A DNA stretch of 64,000 bases from [Erwinia] mediterraneensis (GTDB taxonomy: Bacteria > Pseudomonadota > Gammaproteobacteria > Enterobacterales > Enterobacteriaceae): contig NZ_LR026978.1 in assembly GCF_900604315.1 (NCBI RefSeq), forward strand, positions 2,742,325 to 2,806,324, read 5' to 3'. Under the pieces are notes generated by a model, which had not been told where the DNA came from, did not search any database, and was given only the letters and a program-made list of their open reading frames with translations. Positions within the stretch are counted from its first letter, which is position 1. Each line of letters opens with the position of its first letter. A program made the position numbers and the translations under genes. Positions 38,148-48,391 of this stretch are shown here, one piece after another.

Positions 38148-39467
38148 ATGTCTTTTGACTCTCTCGGCCTGAGTGCCGATATTTTGCGCGCGGTCGCCGA
38201 ACAGGGCTACCGTGAACCTACACCTGTGCAGCGCCAGGCGATCCCCGTGGTGCTGGCCGGACGCGATCTGCTGGCGAGCGCCCAGACCGGTACCGGCAAA
38301 ACGGCAGGTTTTACCCTGCCACTGTTACAGCGCCTTTCCACCAGCCCGGTTGCGGCGAAAGGGCGTCGCCCGGTACGTGCGCTGATCCTGACCCCGACGC
38401 GCGAGCTGGCGGCCCAGGTGGGCGAAAACGTACGTGACTACAGCAAATACCTGAACCTGCGTTCGCTGGTGGTATTTGGCGGCGTCAGCATTAACCCGCA
38501 GATGATGAAACTGCGCGGGGGCGTCGATATTCTGGTGGCGACCCCGGGCCGTCTGCTGGACCTGGTGCATCAGAACGCCGTTGACCTGTCGCAGGTTGAG
38601 ATTCTGGTACTCGACGAAGCGGATCGTATGCTCGATATGGGCTTTATCCACGATATCCGTCGCGTGCTGGCGAAGCTGCCGCCGAAGCGTCAGAACCTGC
38701 TGTTCTCCGCCACCTTCTCTGATGAGATCAAAACCCTGGCGGAAAAACTGCTGCATAACCCGGAAAGCGTTGAAGTGGCGCGCCGTAACACCGCCTCTGA
38801 ACAGGTGAGTCAGCATGTGCATCTGGTCGATAAGAAGCGCAAGCGCGAGCTGCTTTCTTATCTGATTGGGCGCGATAACTGGCAGCAGGTGCTGGTATTT
38901 ACCCGTACCAAGCACGGTGCGAACCATCTGGCGGAACAGCTGGGCAAAGATGGCATCACCGCCGCGGCGATCCACGGCAATAAAAGTCAGGGGGCGCGTA
39001 CCCGTGCGCTGGCAGACTTTAAATCCGGCGGCATTCGCGTGCTGGTAGCGACCGATATCGCGGCGCGCGGCCTCGATATTGAAGAGCTACCGCACGTGGT
39101 TAACTATGAGTTGCCGAACGTGCCGGAAGATTACGTACACCGTATCGGTCGTACCGGACGCGCGGCCGCCACCGGTGCGGCGCTCTCGCTGGTTTGCGTC
39201 GATGAACACAAGCTGCTGCGTGATATTGAACGTCTGCTGAAGCGGGAAATTCCGCGTATGGCGATTGCCGGTTATGAACCGGACCCCAGCATCAGGGCTG
39301 AGCCGATTCAGAATGGTCGTCAGCAGCCGTCACGCGGTCGCGGAGCAGGCAACGGCCAGGGTCGTCCGCAGGGCGATCGTCGTGCGGCGCCACGTCAGCA
39401 TAGCGGCTATGCGGGCGATAACGCCCGTTCGCGTCGCCCGGCAGCGAAAAAGCAGGGAATCGCATAA
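38148..39467 (+). CDS. rhlE: DEAD-box RNA helicase RhlE
   Basis: ATP-dependent RNA helicase acting in ribosome maturation and RNA turnover. 439 residues. Q motif [20 protein letters not shown] (partly conserved), motif I AQTGTGKT, motif [18 protein letters not shown], and [10 protein letters not shown]. The C-terminal tail (from about 385) is Arg/Gly/Gln-rich and basic, typical for RNA contacts. dusC begins 4 bp after it. Confidence 0.96.
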   Translation: MSFDSLGLSADILRAVAEQGYREPTPVQRQAIPVVLAGRDLLASAQTGTGKTAGFTLPLLQRLSTSPVAAKGRRPVRALILTPTRELAAQVGENVRDYSKYLNLRSLVVFGGVSINPQMMKLRGGVDILVATPGRLLDLVHQNAVDLSQVEILVLDEADRMLDMGFIHDIRRVLAKLPPKRQNLLFSATFSDEIKTLAEKLLHNPESVEVARRNTASEQVSQHVHLVDKKRKRELLSYLIGRDNWQQVLVFTRTKHGANHLAEQLGKDGITAAAIHGNKSQGARTRALADFKSGGIRVLVATDIAARGLDIEELPHVVNYELPNVPEDYVHRIGRTGRAAATGAALSLVCVDEHKLLRDIERLLKREIPRMAIAGYEPDPSIRAEPIQNGRQQPSRGRGAGNGQGRPQGDRRAAPRQHSGYAGDNARSRRPAAKKQGIA

Positions 39468-39471
39468 TATC

Positions 39472-40425
39472 ATGCGGGTACTGCTCGCCCCCATGGAAGG
39501 GGTACTGGATTCGCTGCTGCGGGAGCTGCTTACCGAAGTTAATGATTACGATCTCTGTATTACCGAATTCCTGCGTGTCGTTGATCAGTTACTGCCAGTG
39601 AAGTCGTTTTACCGTCTTTGTCCGGAACTGCATCACGCCAGTTATACCCCCTCGGGTACCCGGGTGCGCGTCCAGCTGCTGGGGCAGTATCCGCAGTGGC
39701 TGGCCGAGAACGCGGCGCGAGCCGTTGAGCTCGGCTCCTGGGGCGTGGATCTGAACTGTGGCTGCCCGTCAAAGGTGGTTAACGGCAGCGGCGGCGGTGC
39801 CACGCTGCTGAAAGATCCTGAACTGATCTATCGCGGGGCAAAGGCGATGCGCGAGGCGGTGCCTGCCCATTTGCCGGTCACGGTGAAAATTCGCCTGGGC
39901 TGGGACTCGGGCGCACAGCGCTTTGAGATCGCCGATGCGGTACAGCAGGCCGGGGCCAGCGAGCTGGTGGTGCATGGGCGAACCAAAGAAGAGGGCTACC
40001 GCGCCGAATGTATTAACTGGCAGGCGATTGGTGAAATCCGCCAGCGGCTGTCGATCCCGGTAATCGCCAATGGTGAAATCTGGGACTGGCAGAGTGCGCA
40101 GGATTGTTTGCGCATTACCGGCTGCGAGGCGGTGATGATTGGTCGTGGCGCGTTAAACGTGCCCAACCTCAGCCGGGTGGTGAAATACAACGAGTCTGCA
40201 ATGGCCTGGCCACAGGTGCTGCAGCTGCTGCAAAAATATACCCGCCTGGAAAAGCAGGGCGATACCGGCCTCTATCATGTGGCGCGCATTAAGCAGTGGC
40301 TTGGCTATCTGCGTAAAGCTTACGTCGAGGCGGATCCGCTGTTCAGCGTCATCCGCACGCTGAAAGTCTCTGCAGAGATTGCGGAGGTTATCGACAGTCA
40401 TGCCAGGCGTCAGCAACCTGCATAA
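39472..40425 (+). CDS. dusC: tRNA-dihydrouridine(16) synthase DusC
   Basis: FMN-dependent reduction of U16 in tRNA. 317 residues from the ATG at 39472 ([16 protein letters not shown]), as in E. coli (315). The catalytic cysteine lies in [16 protein letters not shown], and the FMN sites are [10 protein letters not shown] and [10 protein letters not shown]. It is likely cotranscribed with rhlE. In E. coli dusC is at 48 minutes next to yohF, not near rhlE. Confidence 0.95.
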   Translation: MRVLLAPMEGVLDSLLRELLTEVNDYDLCITEFLRVVDQLLPVKSFYRLCPELHHASYTPSGTRVRVQLLGQYPQWLAENAARAVELGSWGVDLNCGCPSKVVNGSGGGATLLKDPELIYRGAKAMREAVPAHLPVTVKIRLGWDSGAQRFEIADAVQQAGASELVVHGRTKEEGYRAECINWQAIGEIRQRLSIPVIANGEIWDWQSAQDCLRITGCEAVMIGRGALNVPNLSRVVKYNESAMAWPQVLQLLQKYTRLEKQGDTGLYHVARIKQWLGYLRKAYVEADPLFSVIRTLKVSAEIAEVIDSHARRQQPA

Positions 40426-40430
40426 AAAAA

Positions 40431-40459
40431 GCCAGCGGCATGCCGCTGGCTTTTTTTTT
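40431..40459 (+). terminator. intrinsic terminator after dusC
   Basis: GCCAGCGGCATGCCGCTGGC is a self-complementary 20-bp palindrome followed by nine T residues and preceded by seven A residues. It can act in both directions and also serves the convergent ldtB. Confidence 0.95.
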
Positions 40460-40475
40460 ATATCGTCTGCAACTG

Positions 40476-41600
40476 TCAGGATTGCGGATTTTCTGCCGCA
40501 ACCGCAGGCTGCGGTTCACCGGCTGAAGTGACATCCTGCGGCACAACCGGCACGACATCACCTTCGGTAGCGGGCTGCGCTTCTGTCACGCTGGCGCCCT
40601 GAGGCGTAACCGGCGTCATCGGAGCTTCTTGCGGCTGCGCCGCTGGCGTCTCCGGTACCGGCTGCTCATTATCCGCCATGCCGTTCACCTTCACCGGCAT
40701 ACCGTTACGCGCCTGCAGCGCCTGGTTGAAGCGGTTCTGGTCAACGCTGACATCGGCCACGACCTTGCTGACAGCAGAGGTCAGCGTAATCGGCACCGGC
40801 TCACGAGAAGTAAACTGCTCTTCGGTGGTAGAGAGCGGGTTATGCACTTCTACATAGCGCGAACCGTCCGGCTCTACCGTCGCCTTCACCGGTTGATCGA
40901 TAAACTGGACGCGGGTACCGACCGGCACATTCTCATACAGCCACTTAATGTCATCGGCACGCAGACGCACACAGCCGTGGCTGACGCGCAGGCCGATACC
41001 AAAATTAGCGTTCGTACCATGAATAGCGTACAGACGGCCAATATAGAGCGCATACAGACCCATCGGGTTATCCGGGCCAGCCGGGAATACTGCAGGCAGG
41101 CTCTCACCGCGTGCGGCATATTCCGCGTGCATCGCTTTGGTCGGGGTCCAGGTCGGGCCCGCTTTTTTGCGCTGGACGCTGGTAGTCCAGTTCACCGGGG
41201 TATCTTTACCCAGTTCACCGATACCAATGGGCAGTACAACAACCGTTTTGGTGCCTTTCGGGTAGTAGTAGAGGCGCATTTCTGCGCTGTTGATAACAAT
41301 GCCTTCACGCGGGGCATCGGGCAGAATCAGCTGATGCGGCACAATCATTTTGCTGCCAGGCTGCGGCAGATAAACGTCAATGCCCGGATTGGCTTCCAGC
41401 ATGTTGCTGAGCCCCATCTGATACTGCGCGGCAAAGGCTTCCAGCGGGAGTTTGCTCTCCTGAGGTATAGTAATTTCAATATTTTCGCCTACCAGACGGC
41501 TGTTAGCCGGCGGCAGGGGGTAGACCACAGCAAAGGCTGAATGGCTGAAAGCCGCCAGTGCCAGGGCCAGTGAAGCGAACGCGCGAATGCTTTTTTTCAT
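40476..41600 (-). CDS. ldtB: L,D-transpeptidase LdtB (YbiS) with extended C-terminus
   Basis: Periplasmic enzyme that attaches Braun's lipoprotein to peptidoglycan. 374 residues; E. coli LdtB has 306. The signal peptide ends near SAFA. A LysM-like segment ([20 protein letters not shown]) precedes the YkuD domain. The catalytic cysteine is C210 in [10 protein letters not shown], with HGTNANFG upstream. The final ~68 residues are an added Pro/Ala/Gln/Val-rich tail not seen in E. coli. Confidence 0.95.
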   Translation of the reverse strand: MKKSIRAFASLALALAAFSHSAFAVVYPLPPANSRLVGENIEITIPQESKLPLEAFAAQYQMGLSNMLEANPGIDVYLPQPGSKMIVPHQLILPDAPREGIVINSAEMRLYYYPKGTKTVVVLPIGIGELGKDTPVNWTTSVQRKKAGPTWTPTKAMHAEYAARGESLPAVFPAGPDNPMGLYALYIGRLYAIHGTNANFGIGLRVSHGCVRLRADDIKWLYENVPVGTRVQFIDQPVKATVEPDGSRYVEVHNPLSTTEEQFTSREPVPITLTSAVSKVVADVSVDQNRFNQALQARNGMPVKVNGMADNEQPVPETPAAQPQEAPMTPVTPQGASVTEAQPATEGDVVPVVPQDVTSAGEPQPAVAAENPQS

Positions 41601-41791
41601 GTTTTTACAGGTAGTTAATGCCTTTAATCAGGCTTGTTAGATTATCGAACCCATGCTGGTCAGCGTGACCTGCTGCACATTATATGTGCATTGAACTGTT
41701 GATGGGAATCAAGATTTTAGCGCCAGCTCAATCATTGAGCGAATCTCCGTGGTTAACCAGACCATTCTCTTTGCAATTTCAGGCAAATTGA

Positions 41792-43606
41792 TCAGGGTTG
41801 CCATAAGGTTACCTCACCGCTCAGCTTACGATTGAGAAAAAATGCGGCACTGATCAGGGCGAGATGGGAGAGCGCCTGCGGCGTGTTACCCAGCGCGCAG
41901 CCGCGCTGATCGAACTCTTCCGCATACAGGCCGAGCGGATTGGCATAGCTCAGCAGCTTTTCAAATTCGAAGTGCGCCTCATGGATGCGCCCGGCGCGCG
42001 CCAGACACTCCACGTACCAGAACGAGCAGGCGACAAAAGCCCCCTCCGAGCCCTGCAGGCCGTCAGCGGGCGTCTCGTGGATATTATAGCGTCGTACCAG
42101 GCCATCGCTGACCAAATGGGTTTTGATGGCATCCAGCGTGGCGAGCCAGTCGGGATCGGTCGCGCTGACAAAACGCACCAGCGGCATCAGCAGCATTGAG
42201 GCATCCAGATACTCGCCATGACGTGTAGCGGTAAAATGGCCGCGCTCCGCGTTCCAGAAATTATTCCAGATATCTTCCCGGATCTCGCTGCGTGCCTGAT
42301 CCCAGCGGGCATAGGGCATCGGCAGGGAGCGCTTCAGCGCGAGGCGCAGCGCCCGGTCAATCGCGACCCAGCACATCAGGCGTGAATGCAGAAAATGCTG
42401 AGGCTCGCCGCGCATCTCCCAGATACCGGCGTCCGGCTGATTCCAGTTATCGCAGACGTAATCCACCATATTCACCACGTAGCGCCAGCCGCGCTGGGAA
42501 ATCGCTTCGCCATATTTGTTGGCAAGGTAGATGGCATCCATCAGTTCGCCATAAATATCCAGCTGGTTCTGCTGCCAGGCGTCGTTACCAATGCGTACCG
42601 GGGTGGAATCGGCATAGCCGGAGAGATGCAGCAGCTCGCTCTCATGCATTTCCGTGCTGCTGTCGAGTCGGTACATCACCTGCAGGCGCGCCTCCTGATG
42701 ATGGCTGTTCTCCACGCAGCGGCTGACCCACTGGGTAAAATTTTTTGCCTCAGCGGTGTAACCCAGGCGCATCAGCGCATACATGCTGAACGAGGCATCG
42801 CGGATCCAGGAGGCGCGATAGTCCCAGTTGCGCACGCCGCCCGGCTCTTCCGGCAGACCAAAAGTGGCGGCGGCGGCAATGGATCCATGTTGCCATGAGG
42901 TGAGAAGCTTTAACGTCAGGGCGGAACGGCTCACCATCTCCTGCCAGCGGCCACGATAGTTACTTTTGCTGGTCCAGCTGCGCCAGTAGCTCAGGGTATG
43001 CTCAAAGCAGCGCCCGGTGGAAATATGATCGAGATGGCCATCATCCACGCTGCCGAAAATAAATTCCGCATGTTCACCCGTCTGCAGCATAAAGCTGGCA
43101 GTGGCGGCATTCTCCTCCAGCGTCATTACCACGGTGGACGCCAGGCGCAGCGATGGCTGGCCTTCGGCGTGAAACTCGATACAGCCATGGTTGGCCACGG
43201 CGTGGGTTGGCGCGCGGCCATAGTCGTGGCGCGGCGCACAACGCAGATCAAAACAGGCGCTGCCGCGCACCATTTTTACCCGACGGATAATGCGTGGCTG
43301 TTTATCGGCGGCATCGCACAACGGCATATAGTCGGTGATTTCCGCGACGCCCTCTGCGCCCAGCCAGCGGGTTTGCAGGATATTAGTGTCCGGAAGATAG
43401 AGTTGCTGATGACGCACATCTTTCCATTGCGGCGCCAGTGAAAACAGGCCCGCCTCATCGCTGTCCAGCAGGGCGGAAAATACCGAGGGACTGTCGAGGT
43501 TGGGCCAGCAAAAATAGTCGATAGTGCCGTCACTGGCGACCAGCGCGCAGGTGCGCAGATCACCGATAACGCCGTGATCTTCAATTCTGCGTTTCACCTG
43601 GCTCAT
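41792..43606 (-). CDS. GH15-family glucoamylase-like glycosidase
   Basis: 604 residues from the ATG at 43606 (GGGGGAAA upstream); the longer reading runs into divergent yohF. Signal-free, so cytoplasmic. An N-terminal beta-sandwich (IEDHGVIGDLRTCALVASDG) precedes the (alpha/alpha)6 barrel. GVRNWDYRASWIRDASF, QLDIYGELMDAIY, QGSEGAFVACSFWYVE and YAEEFDQRG are GH15 active-site segments. LGNTPQALSHLALI is the closing motif. Bacterial relatives act on alpha-glucans or trehalose; the substrate here cannot be fixed. Confidence 0.9.
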   Translation of the reverse strand: MSQVKRRIEDHGVIGDLRTCALVASDGTIDYFCWPNLDSPSVFSALLDSDEAGLFSLAPQWKDVRHQQLYLPDTNILQTRWLGAEGVAEITDYMPLCDAADKQPRIIRRVKMVRGSACFDLRCAPRHDYGRAPTHAVANHGCIEFHAEGQPSLRLASTVVMTLEENAATASFMLQTGEHAEFIFGSVDDGHLDHISTGRCFEHTLSYWRSWTSKSNYRGRWQEMVSRSALTLKLLTSWQHGSIAAAATFGLPEEPGGVRNWDYRASWIRDASFSMYALMRLGYTAEAKNFTQWVSRCVENSHHQEARLQVMYRLDSSTEMHESELLHLSGYADSTPVRIGNDAWQQNQLDIYGELMDAIYLANKYGEAISQRGWRYVVNMVDYVCDNWNQPDAGIWEMRGEPQHFLHSRLMCWVAIDRALRLALKRSLPMPYARWDQARSEIREDIWNNFWNAERGHFTATRHGEYLDASMLLMPLVRFVSATDPDWLATLDAIKTHLVSDGLVRRYNIHETPADGLQGSEGAFVACSFWYVECLARAGRIHEAHFEFEKLLSYANPLGLYAEEFDQRGCALGNTPQALSHLALISAAFFLNRKLSGEVTLWQP

Positions 43607-43721
43607 AGGTTTCCCCCGGCAAGAATGTCTCTTAACTATAGACAAAGCGGCTGGCGAGCGCGCAGCTGAGCACGAACGGATAACAACTATACTCTTCTGA
43701 CACTCATCACAGGAGGTAGCT

Positions 43722-44504
43722 ATGACCGGGCAACAGCAGAAAGTAGCAGTGATCACGGCGTCTGATTCAGGCATTGGTAAAACCTGTGCGCTGATGCTGG
43801 CGGAGCAGGGATTCGATATCGGCGTTACCTGGCGTTCCGATTCAGAAGGTGCAGAATCCACGGCCGAAGAGGTACGTCGTCTGGGGCGTCGCGCCGAAAC
43901 TATCCAGCTGGATCTCTCCGACCCGCAGGAAGGAGGAAAAGCGCTGCAAAGCTTAATCGAACGGCTGGGGCGTATTGACGTGCTGGTCAATAACGCAGGC
44001 ACCAACGCCGAAGCCGAATTTCTCGACGTGACCTTTGATGACTGGCGTAAGGTCTTCAGTGTGGATGTGGATGGTGCGTTTATCTGCGGTCAGATCGCGG
44101 CGCGTAAGATGGTCGAACAGGGCAGCGGCGGACGCATTATTAATATCACCTCAGTGCATGAACATACGCCGTTGCCCGGTTCGGTGGCCTATACCGCCGC
44201 CAAACATGCGCTGGGCGGCCTCACCAAGTCGATGGCGCTCAGCCTGCTGCCACATAACATTCTGGTGAATGCGGTAGCGCCGGGGGCCATCGCCACGCCG
44301 ATGAATAATATGAGCAATGAGGATGCGCATAAAATTAAAATTCCGGAGATTCCGGCTGGCCGACCGGGGGATACCCGGGAGATCGCCAGTATGGTGGCCT
44401 GGCTCTGTTCCGAATGGGCAACCTATACCACCGGACAGTCGTTTATTATTGACGGCGGTTTTATGCTGGCAAACCCGCAGTTCAAGGGGTATGACCAGCC
44501 GTAG
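43722..44504 (+). CDS. yohF: short-chain dehydrogenase/reductase YohF
   Basis: 260 residues. The NAD(P) motif is TASDSGIGKTCA. NNAGTNAEAEF, the catalytic serine in ITSVHEHTPLPGS and the YTAAK motif complete the SDR set. E. coli YohF shares ASDSGIGK and DGGFMLANPQF. The substrate is unknown. AGGAGG lies 6 nt before the ATG, with TATACT upstream. The E. coli neighbours yohD and yohC follow. Confidence 0.93.
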   Translation: MTGQQQKVAVITASDSGIGKTCALMLAEQGFDIGVTWRSDSEGAESTAEEVRRLGRRAETIQLDLSDPQEGGKALQSLIERLGRIDVLVNNAGTNAEAEFLDVTFDDWRKVFSVDVDGAFICGQIAARKMVEQGSGGRIINITSVHEHTPLPGSVAYTAAKHALGGLTKSMALSLLPHNILVNAVAPGAIATPMNNMSNEDAHKIKIPEIPAGRPGDTREIASMVAWLCSEWATYTTGQSFIIDGGFMLANPQFKGYDQP

Positions 44505-44535
44505 CTGAGCAAAAAAGGGCGTCCTGGCACGCTTT

Positions 44536-45111
44536 TCAGCCCGCCCGTTTGTTATTCCAGCGCTGGATAACGAAGCGCAGCAGAAAGGCGAACAGCACCG
44601 CCGCGGCCAGCCAGAGCAGATGCTTGATGTGCTGGTCGATTTTGTGCAGCAGCGGGGCAATCATTTCACCGGCAAAATAGCCCAGGGTAACAAACAGCAG
44701 CGCCCAGATGGCGGCCCCGATCAGATTCAGCAGGAAAAACTTCAGCGGTTTCAGATGACTGGCGCCGATAATAATCGGGCCGATCAGGCGAAAGCCATAC
44801 ATAAAGCGCACCCCGATCACAAACAGACTGGGATGGCGCTGAATCAGGTGGTTGGCTTTGACCAGATGATCCTGCTGCTTTTTAAAGCGGCGCAGAATGC
44901 GCGTGCCGTAGCGTCGTCCCAGCCAGTACAGCAGCTGATCGCCGAGCGCGCCGCCTGCCATGGCGGCGATGACCACCCCGCCCCAGGGAAGCAGCCCCTC
45001 ATGCGCTGCAATGCCTCCCAGCAGCGTAAAGGTTTCGCCCTCCAGAATGCAGCCAAACAGCAGCGCCAGATAGCCATATTGCGCGATTAATGCATTGATA
45101 TCGATATGCAA
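44536..45111 (-). CDS. yohD: DedA-family membrane protein YohD
   Basis: 191 residues with several hydrophobic helices. DedA signature parts are EGETFTLLGGIAAHEG, GGALGDQLLYWLGR and FVIGVRFMYGFRLIGP. The family supports membrane homeostasis, and some members are polyprenyl-phosphate or lipid flippases. Convergent with yohF and divergent from yohC, as in E. coli. Confidence 0.94.
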   Translation of the reverse strand: MHIDINALIAQYGYLALLFGCILEGETFTLLGGIAAHEGLLPWGGVVIAAMAGGALGDQLLYWLGRRYGTRILRRFKKQQDHLVKANHLIQRHPSLFVIGVRFMYGFRLIGPIIIGASHLKPLKFFLLNLIGAAIWALLFVTLGYFAGEMIAPLLHKIDQHIKHLLWLAAAVLFAFLLRFVIQRWNNKRAG

Positions 45112-45288
45112 AAGCGTTCTTCCTGTGACAGCCAGCCTCTACACAAGTCTATACCGCATCGGCAGAAGCGCGCGCGGCGCGTTTTTTTGCTGATTATTTG
45201 CTCACGTACTGACCAGCGCCGCTTATACTTGAAGTGACGTTGCCTGACGCCTGAGTCGGGCAGCCAGTGGTATCAGAGGAGTGATTTT

Positions 45289-45876
45289 ATGAATCATGTC
45301 TGGGGACTTCTGGCGCATCCGAATCATGAAATGCGTCATATCAAGCAGGAAAACGAGAGCGTTTCCCACCATTACACGCATCATGTGTTATTGATGGCAG
45401 CGATTCCGGTCATCTGCGCTTTTATTGGCACCACGCAGCTGGGCTGGAACCTGGGCGCAGGACGCCTGATTCAGCTTAGTCTGAGTACCGGCGTTATTCT
45501 GGGCATTGTGTTTTATTTGCTGATGTTGGGTGGCGTTGCCGTGATGGGACGCGTTATCCACTGGATGGCGCGCGATTATCCGCAACGCCCTTCGGTTCAG
45601 CGCTGTACCGTGTTTGCGGGTTATGTGGCGACGCCCCTGTTCCTGAGCGGCCTGGTGGCGCTCTATCCGCTGGTCTGGCTCTGTGTGCTGGTTGGCGCCC
45701 TGGCGCTGATCTACACCGGCTACCTGCTCTACATCGGTATTCCGGTGTTCCTCAATATCGAACAGGATGAGAGTCTGCGTATTTCCGGTTCAACCCTGGC
45801 GATTGGGGTACTGGTACTGGAAGTGCTGCTGGCGCTGACGGTAGTGATCTGGGGCTACGGGCCACGGCTGTTTTAA
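45289..45876 (+). CDS. yohC: Yip1-family inner-membrane protein YohC
   Basis: 195 residues with five or so hydrophobic helices. VWGLLAHPNHEM, ETHHYTHHVLL-like SHHYTHHVLLMAAIP and AGYVATPLFLSGLVALYPL match E. coli YohC. Function unknown. AGGAG precedes the ATG. A TATACT (-10-like) lies about 60 bp upstream. Confidence 0.93.
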   Translation: MNHVWGLLAHPNHEMRHIKQENESVSHHYTHHVLLMAAIPVICAFIGTTQLGWNLGAGRLIQLSLSTGVILGIVFYLLMLGGVAVMGRVIHWMARDYPQRPSVQRCTVFAGYVATPLFLSGLVALYPLVWLCVLVGALALIYTGYLLYIGIPVFLNIEQDESLRISGSTLAIGVLVLEVLLALTVVIWGYGPRLF

Positions 45877-46050
45877 TCCGCTGAAGGCTGTGTTCTGGCA
45901 GAGGATACAGCCTTTTAACGTACCGCAACACTCTCCCTCAGGACATATTTTCGTGAACCGCGTATGATGCTGCGGCCAGCCCGCGCATCGTCTGAATGCG
46001 GGCAGCCTGTGTCTGACACAGCGCCAAATTTTAACCGGTACACGTTTCCG

Positions 46051-46998
46051 ATGCCTGTAAACATTCGCTATTCCCTGCTTTCGCTGGCGCTCCTCTTTAA
46101 CGGCGCGGCGCTCTCTACACCGGCACTGGCCGCGCCTGCGCTCTCTGCCATGGTGCCGCTTGCGCAGCCGCAGATCGCCTCCGGCAGTGCGATGATTGTC
46201 GATCTCACGACGAATAAAGTGCTCTTTTCCAGCCATCCCAATCGCGTGCGCCCCATCGCTTCGATCACCAAGCTGATGACGGCCATGGTGGTGCTGGATG
46301 CGAAGTTGCCGCTGGACGAACAGCTCGCTGTAGATATCAGCCAGACGGCGGAAATGCGCGGCGTCTATTCCCGCGTCAGGCTGAACAGCACCATCAGCCG
46401 ACGCAATATGCTGCTGCTGGCGCTGATGTCATCGGAAAACCGTGCGGCGGCAAGCCTGGCGCACCACTATCCCGGCGGCTATAACGCGTTTATTCATGCC
46501 ATGAATGCGAAAGCACGCGCGCTCGGCATGACCCATACGCGTTATGTCGAGCCCACCGGCTTATCGACGCGTAATGTCTCCACGGCAGAGGATCTGATCA
46601 AACTGTTAAAAGCGACGCGCCAGTATCCACTGCTGGGTGAGCTCAGTACGCAAAAAGAGCAGACGGCGCAGTTCAGTCATCCCGCTTACGCGCTGCCATT
46701 CCGCAACACCAACCATCTGGTGTATAACGCTGGCTGGCGCATTCAGCTGACCAAAACCGGTTATACCGATGAAGCGGGGCACTGTCTGGTGATGCGTACC
46801 CTGATGAATAACCGCCCGGTGGCGCTGGTGGTGCTGGATGCCTTCGGCAAATATACCCACTTTGCCGATGCGAAACGGCTGCGCGACTGGCTGGAAACCG
46901 GTAAAGCCGCCCCCGTCCCGCCAGCCGCGCTGGCCTATAAAAAACAGAAGGCGGGGCAAACTGCCAGTAACGGATCCGGTCAGGCACAGGTCGAGTAA
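46051..46998 (+). CDS. pbpG: D-alanyl-D-alanine endopeptidase PBP7
   Basis: Periplasmic penicillin-binding protein that cleaves peptidoglycan cross-links. 315 residues from the ATG at 46051, which gives a clean signal peptide ending ALAAPA. The active-site motifs are S71-I-T-K74, SSEN, and KTGYT. The start agrees with E. coli PbpG. No C-terminal amphipathic anchor is evident. Confidence 0.95.
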   Translation: MPVNIRYSLLSLALLFNGAALSTPALAAPALSAMVPLAQPQIASGSAMIVDLTTNKVLFSSHPNRVRPIASITKLMTAMVVLDAKLPLDEQLAVDISQTAEMRGVYSRVRLNSTISRRNMLLLALMSSENRAAASLAHHYPGGYNAFIHAMNAKARALGMTHTRYVEPTGLSTRNVSTAEDLIKLLKATRQYPLLGELSTQKEQTAQFSHPAYALPFRNTNHLVYNAGWRIQLTKTGYTDEAGHCLVMRTLMNNRPVALVVLDAFGKYTHFADAKRLRDWLETGKAAPVPPAALAYKKQKAGQTASNGSGQAQVE

Positions 46999-47018
46999 TT
47001 ACCGGCGGCTGCCTGGCG

Positions 47019-48062
47019 TTACGGGCAGCCGTTATCGTCAACCGATCGGCTAAGAATCTCTTGCCACAGGGCGCTTTCCGGCTGATGTTCATCACGCTGA
47101 CCATAAATTTGCAAAATCAGGCTGCCATCAGCAGCATAGGCTTCGACAGAATGGACATAACCCGCGTCGCAGGGCTTTTTAACCCGCCAGCATGAATGAA
47201 TGCTGTTCTGCACCACATGCAGCCTGAAGCGCGCATTAAGAATGTTTAACCAGTTGTTTTTCGCCACGATCTTATCTGGCACGCCGGTAAATATCTGTAT
47301 GCACCCCTGGTTGGCGATAAATATCACGATCTCGCTTTTCAGGGTCTGACTGTTTTCAAAGATGCGCTGCACGGTGTCGGTGGCGACCTGATGGGCTAGA
47401 TCACTCTTCACGCTTTTTAACAGGGCCAGACGATCCAGTTGGTATTGATGCATTAACAGATAAAAGTCATGCACATCCTGCATATTCCGCCACGCCTGAT
47501 CAATCGCCGCATTATACTGACTGGTCTTCGGCGGACATAAGGACGGGGGAGTGGAGAATTCAATATCATTATCATGTGAACGATATTTTTCGGCGATGGA
47601 TCTTAGTTGATCAAGGTGAGTAGCTGGCGTGGTGTATATTTTATGTAACGCATTTCCCTCCCTGTTGAAAATCTGGAAAGCGTCACCGCGATCTTTATCC
47701 TGAATATAAAAAACATGGGCCCAGTGACGAAAAAATATTCTTAAATCCAGCGCGCCGGGATTTAAAATTAAACCAGCCTGGGCGCTGATATCCATGCGCT
47801 TATAGCCGTTAAGATACTGATTGTTGTACGCGCCGGTCAGCACGCTGATGGCATAAGGATTGCGGGTGACGGCAGTGACTTCCCCCAGCGTTTCCAGTTC
47901 ACCAATAAAAGTTTTAATATCTTTAATGCGCAGCAGAAAGGCATCATGCGTCAGGCGGGATTTCACTAATTCGCCTTCAGAGACGCCCAGTTCACAGGCG
48001 ATATCATAACTGTAGACGCCAGCGCTGCGACGTTGTAAATAAGAATATAAATCGGCATGCAT
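47019..48062 (-). CDS. hmuS: hemin-degrading/heme-trafficking factor HmuS (HemS/ChuS family)
   Basis: Cytoplasmic heme-binding protein; family members carry or open heme for iron release. 347 residues (ChuS about 342) built of two similar halves. VTAVTRNPYAISVLTG-like and the LILNPGALDLRIFF segment mark the N-half. The heme-ligand histidine is H198 in QDVHDFYLL. IFIANQGCIQIFTGV and SIHSCWRVKKPCD mark the C-half. The usual heme receptor and ABC genes are not adjacent. A Fur-like site lies upstream. Confidence 0.9.
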   Translation of the reverse strand: MHADLYSYLQRRSAGVYSYDIACELGVSEGELVKSRLTHDAFLLRIKDIKTFIGELETLGEVTAVTRNPYAISVLTGAYNNQYLNGYKRMDISAQAGLILNPGALDLRIFFRHWAHVFYIQDKDRGDAFQIFNREGNALHKIYTTPATHLDQLRSIAEKYRSHDNDIEFSTPPSLCPPKTSQYNAAIDQAWRNMQDVHDFYLLMHQYQLDRLALLKSVKSDLAHQVATDTVQRIFENSQTLKSEIVIFIANQGCIQIFTGVPDKIVAKNNWLNILNARFRLHVVQNSIHSCWRVKKPCDAGYVHSVEAYAADGSLILQIYGQRDEHQPESALWQEILSRSVDDNGCP

Positions 48063-48391
48063 AATTTCACCTTAAAATTAGAGAGTAATACGGAATGGCA
48101 AAGGATAATTATCATTGATCAGGGGGGCGGCGCTTTTTTTGATGGAAATCAAATTTGCGGGGAATTAATTTTTATTCAGCGCTTTGTTTAGTAAATGGAT
48201 AATTTGCCGCTTTTATTGGGTGGAGGCGTCATTGTGCCAGGTGATAATTAAATAGATGTAATATTTATATTCATTCATATTGTAATATTAAAAATAATAA
48301 GGTTATTAATCGTTAAACTTTCATGGTAAATTAGCCGCGAGTCTGTTAAGGACGGGGTTTACGTGACCTGTTGCACTGGAAATATTCATGA
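48063..48391. other. very AT-rich 329-bp divergent intergenic region
   Basis: It separates hmuS from the mechanosensitive channel gene. The block 48241-48300 has only 7 G or C in 60 bases. GTAATATT occurs twice, at 48258-48265 and 48282-48289. No gene was seen. H-NS binding is a reasonable guess for such a tract. Confidence 0.6.
48104..48120. promoter_or_regulatory. candidate Fur box upstream of hmuS
   Basis: GATAATTATCATTGATC on the plus strand. On the gene strand it reads with one perfect TGATAAT half and a degenerate second half. It is 42-58 bp before the hmuS start. Iron-dependent repression would fit the product. Confidence 0.45.
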
